A DNA stretch of 64,000 bases from CALBJU01 sp965247125 (GCA_965247125.1 CBDFGO010000001.1:248001-312000), one strand, 5' to 3'; shown: positions 8,356 to 17,602, counted from the first letter of the stretch. Made by a program: numbers and translations. The notes: generated from the letters alone by a model not told the origin.

Positions 8356-8618
8356 GGCGCTTTGACAGAAATGCTTAGGTCATAGCTGTTGCGTAATCCC
8401 TTGAGCGGAAGGTGGAGTTCTTTTGCACCAATGTCTCGTAAATTGCGAGCTATTCCAAGCAGAATGAGATCCCGTCTTAGGCTAATGCGTTGGATCGTAC
8501 CTGCAAACGGGTTTGTCAGGAACGATTTGAAGTGGGTTCTGAGAACATGGGGTGAGGCGTTCGTGCAGCGTCTAAAAAGCAAATCACAATCGCAGTGTAG
8601 TCTTAATGATCCGTCCAC
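8349..8618 (-). CDS. Hypothetical small protein or fragment, 89 residues
   Basis: Unrecognised frame with a GTG start at 8618, 10 bases after an in-frame stop. It is the first of three overlapping minus-strand frames. The interval 8628-8717 between it and the first insertion sequence holds nothing I recognise. Weak evidence of coding: no domain, and a competing open frame on the other strand. Confidence 0.25.
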   Translation of the reverse strand: MDGSLRLHCDCDLLFRRCTNASPHVLRTHFKSFLTNPFAGTIQRISLRRDLILLGIARNLRDIGAKELHLPLKGLRNSYDLSISVKAPW

Positions 8619-8726
8619 AGAATCAGGCTAGAACCCCCTGGTGCGAATCCGCAATATGATCTAAGAAAATGCAGCCTGGAAATTTCTCCATTTTCCTCGC
8701 TGAACGACTAGTAGGGTTCAAAAACG

Positions 8727-10110
8727 GAGTTAACCCCGAAAGTTGTGTACGGGTGAAAAAGGTATAGGCGGCGTATCCTGATGATGATTACGTCATTGTC
8801 AATCCGAAGATTGGAGGATACACCGCCCATGAAGACGAATAACGCACACGAGAACGAGAACTACAATAGCACAGAGGATGTGTTGACAGAAGTATTGCGA
8901 ACAGGGGCCGCAAAGATGCTGGCCACAGCCGTTGAGGCCGAGGTTGAAGCTTTCTGCCAGCGCTACCAGTTCCTGCGCGACGAAGAGAATCGCCACCGCA
9001 TCGTTCGCAATGGATATCTGCCAGAGAGGAAGATTTTGACTGGTATCGGGGAGGTCGCTGTAAAGATGCCCCGCATACGCGACCGTACGGGTCGGGGTGA
9101 GGATAGAATCGGTTTCCGCAGTTCGATACTACCAGCCTACCTCCGCAAGAGCCGCTCGCTTGAGGCTCTCATTCCATGGTTGTACCTGAAGGGAGTTTCA
9201 ACGGGCGGCTTTGAGGCAGCGCTCTCGGCCCTTGTTGGTCCTGATGCCCCAGGGCTGACCTCCTCGACGATTGCGCGCCTGAAGACGCTTTGGACAAGGG
9301 AGCACGAAGACTGGCAAAAGCGGAGCCTGAAGGAGAAGCACTACGTCTATTTCTGGGCCGACGGTATTCACGTAAACGTACGCATGGATAAACAGAAACT
9401 GTGTCTGCTGGTCGTGATCGGCGCTACGGCCGATGGAAGGAAGGAGCTTATAGCACTCGAGGACGGCTTTCGCGAGAGCAAGCAGTCGTGGCGAGAGTTG
9501 CTCCTGGAGCTGAGGCACCGCGGGCTGGATCAAGGACCGAAGCTGGCTGTTGCCGATGGAGCCATGGGATTCTGGAGTGCTCTCGCAGAAGTTTATCCCG
9601 AGACGCGAGCCGCACGCTGTTGGGTGCACAAGACAGCAAATGTGCTCAACCGCCTGCCCAAGTCCGTTCAGAAGAAGGCAAAAGGTCACCTCACGCAGAT
9701 CTATACAGCAGAAACAAAAAAGCAGGCAGAGAGCGCCCTTCTGTTTTTCATCAAAGCCTACCAGCAAAAGTATCCGAAAGCAGCAGAGATTCTGGTGAAA
9801 GACCGAGAAGAACTGCTCGCTTTTTATGACTTTCCGGCAGAACACTGGATCCATCTTCGGAGCACAAATCCGATCGAATCTACGTTCGCGACCGTGCGCC
9901 TCAGGACCGCCAAAACGAGGGGATGTCTGAGCCGAGAAACAGCTCTTGCAATGGCCTTCCGTCTATGTAAAGAGGCTCAGAAGAAGTGGAGGAAACTGAA
10001 TGCACCGCACCTATTGCAACTTGTAAAAAAAGGAATCAAATTCACCGACGGAATTACATCAGAACGACACGCTGCCTAAACCTTCCATACACAACTTTTG
10101 GGCATAGCTC
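8727..10110 (+). mobile_element. IS256-family insertion sequence, copy 1 (1384 bp)
   Basis: Imperfect terminal inverted repeats of about 28 bp share the core AAAGTTGTGTA: the left end begins GAGTTAACCCC, and the right end read inwards begins GAGCTATGCCC. It is flanked by a perfect 9-bp target duplication TCAAAAACG (8718-8726 and 10111-10119), within the 8-9 bp known for the family. One intact transposase gene fills it. The whole element is repeated in inverted orientation at 16219-17602 with the same length and an identical transposase. Confidence 0.93.
8829..10079 (+). CDS. IS256-family (mutator-type) DDE transposase, copy 1
   Basis: I choose the ATG at 8829 (416 residues, the usual family length), preceded by GGAGG; an ATG at 8781 in the same frame is less likely. 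The DDE triad of the family is present: D178 in FWADGIH, D243 in VADGAMG and E350 in NPIESTFATVR, together with the C/H motif ARCWVHK. Cytoplasmic; it cuts and joins the element ends. Identical in protein sequence to the second copy, so both moved recently and the element is probably active. Confidence 0.95.
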   Translation: MKTNNAHENENYNSTEDVLTEVLRTGAAKMLATAVEAEVEAFCQRYQFLRDEENRHRIVRNGYLPERKILTGIGEVAVKMPRIRDRTGRGEDRIGFRSSILPAYLRKSRSLEALIPWLYLKGVSTGGFEAALSALVGPDAPGLTSSTIARLKTLWTREHEDWQKRSLKEKHYVYFWADGIHVNVRMDKQKLCLLVVIGATADGRKELIALEDGFRESKQSWRELLLELRHRGLDQGPKLAVADGAMGFWSALAEVYPETRAARCWVHKTANVLNRLPKSVQKKAKGHLTQIYTAETKKQAESALLFFIKAYQQKYPKAAEILVKDREELLAFYDFPAEHWIHLRSTNPIESTFATVRLRTAKTRGCLSRETALAMAFRLCKEAQKKWRKLNAPHLLQLVKKGIKFTDGITSERHAA

Positions 10111-10189
10111 TCAAAAACGTCAATCTGTTTGGCAAATCGTAACTAGTGCCATAGTGTAATTAATCACGTAGATCAGTGCCTAATTACTA

Positions 10190-10217
10190 TTTACCCTCTG
10201 TTATAGTCGCATATAAT
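10190..10217 (+). promoter_or_regulatory. Candidate sigma70 promoter for the first membrane module
   Basis: TTTACC at 10190-10195 and a consensus TATAAT at 10212-10217, spacer 16, about 190 bases before the proposed start of the first membrane protein. The interval 10120-10410 has no gene with support, only a 27-codon frame without a ribosome-binding site, so it would be a long leader. Confidence 0.35.
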
Positions 10218-10410
10218 GGCGCGCTGCAAGATTACGTCCTCAATCCCACTTTCAGCGACCTTGAAAAACTGGAATGCTGTGCTGGCCACCTTTCCATAAA
10301 CTGATTCGAGCCCAAACATCGAGCAAGAAGAAAGCAAACACAACGCGTTCTTGAATCTTGCGGATGACTACCTCGCAAATATTGAGGAGTTAGCCCTTGA
10401 GGGAGGAATT

Positions 10411-12420
10411 ATGGGCAGTGGTTTCACGGAAACGCTCATTGAAAAGCTGGAATCTGAGCAGGATCGCATCATCTTAGCTTCGAATGATGTCTACGAAAGC
10501 CGCTTGTCTTTCGTAGATCGTTCGATTGATTCACTGTTATCTGATCTATCAGTCGCCTCCAATCTTCTTGAATCGCGAGAAGAACAGGGGCGAGAGTTAC
10601 CGAATGAGGTTCAGCGTCTTCGCAAGGAGGTGGAGAACATAGAGGCGGAACGAACTGGCATGCTGGAATCGCTGGTCGGACGACGCGCCGAGTACCCAGA
10701 ACTTCTTTCGCGAAAGCGTCGGAACCTGAGATCGATTCTGAGGAGCGAGTGCATTAATTCATTCGCCGAAGAAGAAAATGCAAGGTTCCAGATTGAAGAA
10801 TCTCTTCTTGAGATACAGGAGCATCGGCGCGATTCGAATGAGAAGGAATACGCGCGAAGACGTGAGCACCTTGAAGCCCGACTGGTTGTCTTAACTGAGA
10901 AATATTTACCCCTTAACTCGTTGATCCTTCGGCTGCGCACTCTGGGAATCAACGAAACCACGAACGGTTTTTTAGTCTGGGCCGGGTATCTAGGTTTGCC
11001 TGCATTTGGTTGGTTCTTGGGAGAGAGCATTCGTTCGTTGCATGGTGGTTCTGAGACAATCGGAATGATAGTCGCATCCGTCACAGCTGCATTGAATTCA
11101 TTTGGAGGCCCGAGGTGGATACCTCTCGTTGTTGCAATCTTGCTTCCGATGGTGGTTCTGATGCTCTTTCTCGGCTTTCTATTCCTATTGGATCGGCTAA
11201 TGAAGAAGATTGATCCGAAATGGGAGAAGCTGAAAGATGAGAAGTTGGCGTCAGGACCTCAAAGTGGTAGAGTATTTGGTTTTCCCTGGAATGACGTAGG
11301 TCATTCGTCCCTGTCACGATTTGACCTTTTAGCGGTCGCAAAAAAGAGCATGTTCGGCTTCATTATTCTCGCCGGTCTCTTTTTCATCTCCGGCCTGTTC
11401 AGTGTTGCAGGCGTCGCCCCGAGTGCGGTTGAACTTCGCGATGGACTCAGTTCTCTCTCAGTGATGTTGTATACCTATTTGGGTAGCGTAATTGGCGTTG
11501 CTGTATCCGGTTTGGTACTCGTGTACGTGTTTCACGTCATTGGGCCACGGCAAGAGCGCCTCGCCCAAAATGAATCATGGAGGGTCAAGGATCTTCTGAA
11601 AGCTAATTTCGAACTGTGTTTCATCGTGATTTTATTCCTAGTCGTCCTGGTGTTCTCTGACGCGCTCAACTGGATGGTTGGCATCATTCTGGGAGGTCCG
11701 GATAGTCCGACAGACAACTATATATGGACGGCCGGCCGTTTGACTGGACCCGTCTTCCTGCTCCTAATAAATGCGCTTTGTGTCTCTTATGGCCTTCTTT
11801 ATCGAGGTATGTTTCGGAGCGATTCGGCGCACAGGAAGATACTTGCCAAGATCGAGACAACCATCCAGCGTTATGCGGAGCATCCAATCTTGGCGTTGCC
11901 ATCAGATCAGTTTGACTCGTTTAGTCAAGAGCTGAAACAGATCAACCGCGATGTGGATGCCATTTACGCGAATCTAGAATTAGAAGCATTTCGAGATATA
12001 GAGCAGATTAGTGCATCTCTTCCTGGCTTGCGCAAGCTAAGTTTCTCACTTTCCGGAGACAGTCAGCGCCACGTTCGGCATACTCCGTCAAGCCTATTCG
12101 TCACAGGTGATGAGTTGTTTGCGCAGGACTTGGTTGGCAAAATCAAGGCATGTGAACAGACTCAGTCTGTCACTTTGGCGGAATTGACGTTTGCTGAACA
12201 AAAATTGGTTAATCAGGCGACCAAGGCAGATGACGCACGACTCGAGCTTGGGCAGATCCGGTCAGCAATAGAAGCTAAACGGGAGATGAGAATAAACCTC
12301 CTGAAGAACATGGAGTTGGAACGATGGGGAATTACTCTCAAATTTAGTAGTGCCTTAATGGCGGTTAGAAGCGCCCTTGAGAGGGGCAAATCACTCCGAG
12401 TACAACTCGGAAATCGTTAG
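10411..12420 (+). CDS. Large coiled-coil and multi-pass membrane protein, unknown family (module 1, first gene)
   Basis: About 669 residues from the ATG at 10411, chosen because GGGAGG lies directly before it; the frame is open back to 10300 and a TTG at 10351 is an alternative. Layout: a charged N-terminal coiled coil (about 180 residues), then roughly six to seven hydrophobic segments spread between residues 190 and 480 and broken by a polar loop, then a second long helical, coiled-coil C-terminal half. I see no nucleotide-binding or catalytic motif. It is followed 18 bases later by another membrane protein of similar plan and then a lipoprotein. A structural or channel-like envelope component is likely; the function is not known to me. 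Confidence 0.75.
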   Translation: MGSGFTETLIEKLESEQDRIILASNDVYESRLSFVDRSIDSLLSDLSVASNLLESREEQGRELPNEVQRLRKEVENIEAERTGMLESLVGRRAEYPELLSRKRRNLRSILRSECINSFAEEENARFQIEESLLEIQEHRRDSNEKEYARRREHLEARLVVLTEKYLPLNSLILRLRTLGINETTNGFLVWAGYLGLPAFGWFLGESIRSLHGGSETIGMIVASVTAALNSFGGPRWIPLVVAILLPMVVLMLFLGFLFLLDRLMKKIDPKWEKLKDEKLASGPQSGRVFGFPWNDVGHSSLSRFDLLAVAKKSMFGFIILAGLFFISGLFSVAGVAPSAVELRDGLSSLSVMLYTYLGSVIGVAVSGLVLVYVFHVIGPRQERLAQNESWRVKDLLKANFELCFIVILFLVVLVFSDALNWMVGIILGGPDSPTDNYIWTAGRLTGPVFLLLINALCVSYGLLYRGMFRSDSAHRKILAKIETTIQRYAEHPILALPSDQFDSFSQELKQINRDVDAIYANLELEAFRDIEQISASLPGLRKLSFSLSGDSQRHVRHTPSSLFVTGDELFAQDLVGKIKACEQTQSVTLAELTFAEQKLVNQATKADDARLELGQIRSAIEAKREMRINLLKNMELERWGITLKFSSALMAVRSALERGKSLRVQLGNR

Positions 12421-12438
12421 AACGTTAGGTACGGGGGA

Positions 12439-13590
12439 ATGATTACTATAACACAGAGCCCGAATTACGCAAGCGGAAGTGAGCTTGACGAGCCGACGTC
12501 CGGTCGTTGGGAAGCTGGTTTTAAATGTGGAGAATCTTTGCAACAGTGCGATAGGCCGCTCAGTGAACTTGCCTCGTCGGTAACTGCTGAGCTGGAAAGT
12601 GCCGCTTCCGCCGCAAGGACTCTGATCGTGGGCTTCGACGAACGTTTAACTACTCTGAAATCACAGAGGGATCGCTGGGGAACGTTTCGTGATACAGCTT
12701 CTTCATATCAGAGTGATCTTCTCGCTCATCGTCGAAAATGTGCGTCGGACTATTCTGTATGGAGAGCGGCGCTTTTTCTGATGCTCTCCTTACTATTACT
12801 ACTCGGGGATGTGGGAATTCTAGGAAGGGTGCTGGCAGACTTCGTGGGAGAGGACTACTATTCCTCAGACGCAGGAGGCGATTTCCTACTTACGCTGGTT
12901 AGCCAGGGTCCGTTAGCAGCATTCAGATATTTCCCTGGACTCTTCGGATTGGTCCTGTCCATTCTCGTTATGGGCTTCTACCTGAAGCTTTGGGAGGAAC
13001 ACTTAAGGACGATTTCGTCACTAGAGGACAGCAGCGCGAAGTCCCTCCCGGTTGAAAAGTGGATGAACGCGATCTATCTAGTAGTCCTGATTCTTTCCAT
13101 CCTATCCGTGATTGGCTCGGCCGGAATCCGTCTGGTATCCCAAACAGCCAGCGAAGCTCCCATCAACGGAATTTCGACCGCCGCGGAATTTAGTCTTTTT
13201 AAACGATTTGTGATGTCTCTCCTTGGGCTCGCCCTCCCATATGTTAGTGCCGCGTTTTTCATAAAGGGATCAGACAAACTCGGAAAAAGTATGCGGTTGT
13301 GGCGCGAGACCGTAAAGGAACGGTATTTTGACCATAATCATCGTCTCGTTGAGAAGTCGATACAATTCACATCCCAGCGGCTCACTCTTGCTCAGCAGGA
13401 ACGGGACCTTCTTGCTAGTGAGACCTATCAATCCAGTCGATTGAAGAAGGTAAAATCCTCGTTTACGGCTGGTTATCGTGCAGGCGTACTCAGCGCACTT
13501 ACCTCTTCAGATGTACTCAGTCTGTCCAACAGATTGCGTCCTGTCGCTCTTCGGAACGCCCTCTTGTCTTCCCCTGAGAAAGGTGCATAG
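12439..13590 (+). CDS. Multi-pass membrane protein with coiled coils, unknown family (module 1, second gene)
   Basis: 383 residues; GGGGGA lies just before the ATG. An N-terminal helical region (about 1-105) is followed by hydrophobic segments near residues 110-135, 160-180, 212-235 and 255-275, and then by a C-terminal helical tail (290-383). The same plan, with N-terminal coiled coil, four membrane segments and a helical tail, is seen in the 409-residue protein at 21.7 kb, though sequence identity is not obvious by eye. The last 8 bases overlap the GTG start of the lipoprotein gene, so the genes are coupled. No enzyme motif. Confidence 0.75.
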   Translation: MITITQSPNYASGSELDEPTSGRWEAGFKCGESLQQCDRPLSELASSVTAELESAASAARTLIVGFDERLTTLKSQRDRWGTFRDTASSYQSDLLAHRRKCASDYSVWRAALFLMLSLLLLLGDVGILGRVLADFVGEDYYSSDAGGDFLLTLVSQGPLAAFRYFPGLFGLVLSILVMGFYLKLWEEHLRTISSLEDSSAKSLPVEKWMNAIYLVVLILSILSVIGSAGIRLVSQTASEAPINGISTAAEFSLFKRFVMSLLGLALPYVSAAFFIKGSDKLGKSMRLWRETVKERYFDHNHRLVEKSIQFTSQRLTLAQQERDLLASETYQSSRLKKVKSSFTAGYRAGVLSALTSSDVLSLSNRLRPVALRNALLSSPEKGA

Positions 13591-14113
13591 ATCATTTAAC
13601 CATTCCCTAACCTGGTCTTGGCTGCTACTTCAAGGCGTCACCGGCGTTTTCGTAGTGCAATTTATCGCGTGTACTATTCCCAGTCCCGACGGTCCAAAAA
13701 ACGTTCTCGTCGTCTTCGATCCTACCATCCTCCTTCGTGACGACTCTCTTTCTCTCGACATCGTACTAGAAGACCTTCGTAGCGCTCTAAGCACATTGCC
13801 ACAGGGCACCCGCATTTGGGTCCGAACTGTGCGGTTACACATGATCAACAACGAGCCCGTCTATGAAAGAACCCTCAAAGTGTTTAGAGGAACCTCATAC
13901 AAAAAGAACCACCAAGAAGAAGCGGATAGCGTCGCGACTGAGGTTGTTGAGATTTTAAGACGAAAGTGGAAATTGATGCATGAAGGAAAGAGACCAGGGG
14001 AAGAAACAAGCTGCATCAGGACAGCTCTCTTCGTGGCGTCGGAAGATCTCGCCAACTTGAAAGAGAGTTCTCAAGTGAACCGCCCCGGGAATATCGGAGA
14101 CTTATTTATGTGA
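13583..14113 (+). pseudogene. VWA-like lipoprotein truncated by an IS3-family element (module 1, third gene)
   Basis: GTG start at 13583, overlapping the previous stop. The N-terminus is a lipoprotein signal ending in FIAC, so the protein would be anchored in the envelope. After it comes a strand plus acidic segment (NVLVVFDPT) where von Willebrand A domains carry their metal site, then alternating strands and helices (IWVRTVRLHM). Native sequence stops at 14075: from 14076 the DNA is the end of an IS3-family element, which supplies the last dozen codons and the stop. The comparable lipoprotein in module 2 is 275 residues, so roughly the last third is lost. The VWA assignment is structural guesswork. 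Confidence 0.6.
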
Positions 14114-14599
14114 GTGACGCATCGAGAGCGTGACTCTGTTTGCGTCTGTGAAAGGCTTCTTCAAACTCCGCCGGTGGAATATAACCGATGGGTTCGAGAA
14201 GCCGTTTTTGATTGAACCACCACACCCATGCGAGCGTCGCCAGTTCGACCTGTTCAAGGCTTTTCCACGGCCCCTTTTTGTTGATCAGTTCTGTCTTGTA
14301 GAGACCGATGATCGTCTCGGCCAGTGCGTTGTCATAGGAGTCCCCTCGGCTTCCCACCGAGGGCTCTATGCCAGCTTCTGCCAGTCGCTCTGTGTAGCGG
14401 ATCGAGAGATACTGCACGCCCCGATCGCTGTGGTGAACCAACTGCTCGTGCTGCTCTTGATCCCGCTCCCAAAGGGCCTGCTCCAGGGCATCGAGCGCCA
14501 GATCGCTTCTGAGCGAGTTTGATACGCGCCAGCCTAAAATCCGGCGACTGAAGACATCGATGACGAAGGCGATGTAAACGAATCCTCTCCAGGTGGCTA
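14076..14599 (-). mobile_element. IS3-family element remnant
   Basis: The terminal sequence TGAACCGCCCCGGG at 14076 is, as I remember it, the inverted-repeat end typical of many IS3-group elements. It is followed inwards by the C-terminal part of an IS3 transposase on the minus strand. The other half is missing: at 14599/14600 the element is interrupted by a group II intron, beyond which lies an IS256 copy, and no 5' part of the transposase is found. Inserted into the lipoprotein gene. Confidence 0.8.
14106..14599 (-). pseudogene. IS3-family transposase (OrfB) C-terminal fragment
   Basis: The remaining frame starts directly at the intron junction with ATWRGFVYIAFVIDVFSRR, the rve integrase fold just after the first catalytic aspartate, which is lost. 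The second aspartate (HHSDRG) and the glutamate (NALAETI) are present. The valine codon just before ATW (G|TA) is split by the intron after its first base, so splicing would have restored the frame in the original arrangement. It ends at 14106 near the element end. Non-functional. Confidence 0.85.
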
Positions 14600-14606
14600 G
14601 TAGAGT

Positions 14607-14684
14607 AAGAGACAGGGCGTAGTCGAACTATTTCCCTGTCTCTCCTCTCCGAACCGTACGTGCACCTCTCAGCGCATACGGCTC
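14607..14684 (-). ncRNA. Group II intron domains V and VI
   Basis: Domain V occupies 14684 to 14651 on the minus strand: GAGCCGTA pairs with TACGGTTC and the catalytic AGC triad is at its 5' base. Domain VI follows as an AGAGACAGGG/CCTGTCTCT stem (14644 to about 14607) with an unpaired A-containing loop. The sequence is close to the usual bacterial group II domain V. Confidence 0.8.
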
Positions 14685-14689
14685 TCCAT

Positions 14690-16201
14690 TCAGGCATGAC
14701 CCATGGCCATGGCAACGTCTCTATATCGCGAGGTGACAACGCTCTCGCCAAGATTCCCAACGATGTAGGGATTCCCAGCTGGATTGCGCCATCTGAACTG
14801 ACATTTGCGACTACCAACCATACGTCTGAGCGATATTCCACGGTGTCGATCTCGTCCGTTATGACCAAACAGAAGCCACGTTTTGGCCTGGCCCTCTACA
14901 GGACGCCTGAACCACTGTCGCATAAGCGACTTGATTGACGTCTTGTATTTGCGGGCAAGCCAGTGACCCAGTTTCCAGAACAGGACGGAATCTATTCTCA
15001 TGTAATACCGCGCCGTATAGTCCGTGTATTGATAAAAGGCCGTCCATCCCGCTATTTTGCGGTTCAGACGCTCTATCATGTCAATTGTATTCACGCTGTA
15101 ATTGCCGCTCAGTTCTTTGACAAGTTCGCACGAGAAGTTTCTGAACTTCTCCCTCGGTATCGTGGTCACGGGACGCATCGTACCACGCGGACCTCGTTTG
15201 CGAATGATTCGATGTCCAAGAAAGACAATGCCCTCGTTGATATGCGTAATACGGGTTTTCTCCATATTGAGCTTCAACTTCAGCGTGCCTTCCAAGAAGC
15301 ATCGGCACCGTTCGCGGATCGCTTCTGCCTGTGACTTGTTTCCTTTTACAATCACGACAAAATCATCCGCAAACCGGCAGTAGGAGACCGCAGCCTTCCA
15401 GCGCCGGTCTTCTCGAATGGCTATCGGACGTTTTCGTTTGATTGTGTCATTGAAGCTCCAGCGATCACCTCGTGCTTTTGAGTTCAGGTACTCTTTGTCC
15501 ATCCACTGATCAAATTCGTTGAGTACGATATTTGATAGTAATGGAGAGAGAACGCCCCCTTGGGGGACGCCTTCGCTCGCGGCGCAGAACAGGCCCTTAT
15601 CAATATGGCCTGCCTTCATGATTTGCCAGAGAACTGTCAGGAAACGCTTGTCACAGATGCGCTTGCGCACACTTTTCATCAACACCTTATGGTGAACCGT
15701 GTCGAAGTAACTGGCAAGATCGCCCTCTATCACCCAGCGTCCTTTGGCGACAGAGCCGTCTTGCACTTGAAACTTCACGGTTCTAATGGCATGATGAACG
15801 CTACGCCCGATGCGGAATCCGTAGGATAGTCGATGAAAATCGCTCTCCCAGATGGGATCCATCACCATAAGCATAGCGCGTTGCAGAATCCGGTCTCGAA
15901 GCGTTGGTATACCTAGAGGCCTCAGTTTGCCGTTTGCTTTTGGAATATAGATGCGCCGCGCTGGTTGTGGCTCGTACGTTCCAGCCAGCAACTCTTCGCG
16001 CAGTGACATCAGCTGAGCATCCAGCCCAGCCATCATCATCACTCCCGTTATTCCATCTACTCCCGCCGTTCTGGCTCCTTTCGAAGACAGTGTGATACGG
16101 GCGGCTTCACGAAGCCAAGATCTGTTAGCAATTATTCTCAAGAGTCGGTCAAAGCGGCGGCTTTCGTCCGCCGTTGACCATGTTGCCAGTTTGCCCTGCA
16201 T
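14690..16201 (-). CDS. ltrA: Group II intron reverse transcriptase/maturase
   Basis: 503 residues from the ATG at 16201; an in-frame TTG ten codons earlier lies in the IS256 end and is not native. The reverse transcriptase domain shows R-x-IYIPKANGKLRPLGIPT, EGDLASYFDTV, GVPQGGVLSP and the active-site YCRFADDF (FADD at about 277-280), followed by a GIIM-type maturase domain (about 380-480). No HNH endonuclease is visible at the C-terminus. The protein may still be made, but its own intron RNA is truncated. A retron or defence reverse transcriptase is excluded by the group II domain V directly after the stop. Confidence 0.93.
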   Translation of the reverse strand: MQGKLATWSTADESRRFDRLLRIIANRSWLREAARITLSSKGARTAGVDGITGVMMMAGLDAQLMSLREELLAGTYEPQPARRIYIPKANGKLRPLGIPTLRDRILQRAMLMVMDPIWESDFHRLSYGFRIGRSVHHAIRTVKFQVQDGSVAKGRWVIEGDLASYFDTVHHKVLMKSVRKRICDKRFLTVLWQIMKAGHIDKGLFCAASEGVPQGGVLSPLLSNIVLNEFDQWMDKEYLNSKARGDRWSFNDTIKRKRPIAIREDRRWKAAVSYCRFADDFVVIVKGNKSQAEAIRERCRCFLEGTLKLKLNMEKTRITHINEGIVFLGHRIIRKRGPRGTMRPVTTIPREKFRNFSCELVKELSGNYSVNTIDMIERLNRKIAGWTAFYQYTDYTARYYMRIDSVLFWKLGHWLARKYKTSIKSLMRQWFRRPVEGQAKTWLLFGHNGRDRHRGISLRRMVGSRKCQFRWRNPAGNPYIVGNLGESVVTSRYRDVAMAMGHA

Positions 16202-16218
16202 TTCGCTGATTATCAAAG

Positions 16219-17602
16219 GAGCTATGCCCAAAAGTTGTGTATGGAAGGTTTAGGCAGCGTGTCGTTCTGATGTAATTCCGTCGGTGAATTTGATTCCTTT
16301 TTTTACAAGTTGCAATAGGTGCGGTGCATTCAGTTTCCTCCACTTCTTCTGAGCCTCTTTACATAGACGGAAGGCCATTGCAAGAGCTGTTTCTCGGCTC
16401 AGACATCCCCTCGTTTTGGCGGTCCTGAGGCGCACGGTCGCGAACGTAGATTCGATCGGATTTGTGCTCCGAAGATGGATCCAGTGTTCTGCCGGAAAGT
16501 CATAAAAAGCGAGCAGTTCTTCTCGGTCTTTCACCAGAATCTCTGCTGCTTTCGGATACTTTTGCTGGTAGGCTTTGATGAAAAACAGAAGGGCGCTCTC
16601 TGCCTGCTTTTTTGTTTCTGCTGTATAGATCTGCGTGAGGTGACCTTTTGCCTTCTTCTGAACGGACTTGGGCAGGCGGTTGAGCACATTTGCTGTCTTG
16701 TGCACCCAACAGCGTGCGGCTCGCGTCTCGGGATAAACTTCTGCGAGAGCACTCCAGAATCCCATGGCTCCATCGGCAACAGCCAGCTTCGGTCCTTGAT
16801 CCAGCCCGCGGTGCCTCAGCTCCAGGAGCAACTCTCGCCACGACTGCTTGCTCTCGCGAAAGCCGTCCTCGAGTGCTATAAGCTCCTTCCTTCCATCGGC
16901 CGTAGCGCCGATCACGACCAGCAGACACAGTTTCTGTTTATCCATGCGTACGTTTACGTGAATACCGTCGGCCCAGAAATAGACGTAGTGCTTCTCCTTC
17001 AGGCTCCGCTTTTGCCAGTCTTCGTGCTCCCTTGTCCAAAGCGTCTTCAGGCGCGCAATCGTCGAGGAGGTCAGCCCTGGGGCATCAGGACCAACAAGGG
17101 CCGAGAGCGCTGCCTCAAAGCCGCCCGTTGAAACTCCCTTCAGGTACAACCATGGAATGAGAGCCTCAAGCGAGCGGCTCTTGCGGAGGTAGGCTGGTAG
17201 TATCGAACTGCGGAAACCGATTCTATCCTCACCCCGACCCGTACGGTCGCGTATGCGGGGCATCTTTACAGCGACCTCCCCGATACCAGTCAAAATCTTC
17301 CTCTCTGGCAGATATCCATTGCGAACGATGCGGTGGCGATTCTCTTCGTCGCGCAGGAACTGGTAGCGCTGGCAGAAAGCTTCAACCTCGGCCTCAACGG
17401 CTGTGGCCAGCATCTTTGCGGCCCCTGTTCGCAATACTTCTGTCAACACATCCTCTGTGCTATTGTAGTTCTCGTTCTCGTGTGCGTTATTCGTCTTCAT
17501 GGGCGGTGTATCCTCCAATCTTCGGATTGACAATGACGTAATCATCATCAGGATACGCCGCCTATACCTTTTTCACCCGTACACAACTTTCGGGGTTAAC
17601 TC
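16219..17602 (-). mobile_element. IS256-family insertion sequence, copy 2 (1384 bp, inverted)
   Basis: The same length, ends and transposase as copy 1, in the opposite orientation. The 9 bases on the left (TTATCAAAG) and right (TTCTGATAC) do not match, so there is no target duplication. One flank cuts a group II intron and the other cuts a coupling-protein gene, which implies that DNA between them was deleted after or during insertion. Confidence 0.93.
16250..17500 (-). CDS. IS256-family (mutator-type) DDE transposase, copy 2
   Basis: 416 residues from the ATG at 17500; identical in protein sequence to copy 1 and with the same D, D and E residues (ADGIH, VADGA, NPIEST). Intact, so it could drive movement of both copies. 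It reads towards the intron fragment. Confidence 0.94.
   Translation of the reverse strand: MKTNNAHENENYNSTEDVLTEVLRTGAAKMLATAVEAEVEAFCQRYQFLRDEENRHRIVRNGYLPERKILTGIGEVAVKMPRIRDRTGRGEDRIGFRSSILPAYLRKSRSLEALIPWLYLKGVSTGGFEAALSALVGPDAPGLTSSTIARLKTLWTREHEDWQKRSLKEKHYVYFWADGIHVNVRMDKQKLCLLVVIGATADGRKELIALEDGFRESKQSWRELLLELRHRGLDQGPKLAVADGAMGFWSALAEVYPETRAARCWVHKTANVLNRLPKSVQKKAKGHLTQIYTAETKKQAESALLFFIKAYQQKYPKAAEILVKDREELLAFYDFPAEHWIHLRSTNPIESTFATVRLRTAKTRGCLSRETALAMAFRLCKEAQKKWRKLNAPHLLQLVKKGIKFTDGITSERHAA

Larger units (their letters stand above)
14600..16218 (-). mobile_element. Group II intron, 5' part deleted by IS256 copy 2
   Basis: Read on the minus strand: an intron-encoded protein, then domain V and domain VI, then a 3' end ...CTAC at 14600 followed by the transposase exon. 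Group II introns normally carry 500-600 bases of ribozyme (domains I-III) before the protein frame, but here only 17 bases remain between the start codon and the IS256 end at 16219. The ribozyme is therefore lost and the intron cannot splice or move by itself. Confidence 0.85.

Noticed and set aside
10218..10300. 27-codon frame starting ATG GCG CGC after the candidate promoter
   Set aside because: No ribosome-binding site, no similarity and very short; more likely leader sequence.
14690..16201. Defence-type or retron/DGR reverse transcriptase
   Set aside because: A group II domain V and VI follow directly after the stop and the protein has the maturase domain.
16475..17131. Long open frame (218 codons) antisense to the IS256 transposase, also seen at 9198-9854
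   Set aside because: It is the exact complement-strand shadow of the transposase in both copies, with no ribosome-binding site or known domain.
8727..17602. Composite transposon bounded by the two IS256 copies
   Set aside because: Copy 1 carries its own 9-bp duplication on both sides, so it inserted alone; there is no duplication shared by the outer ends.
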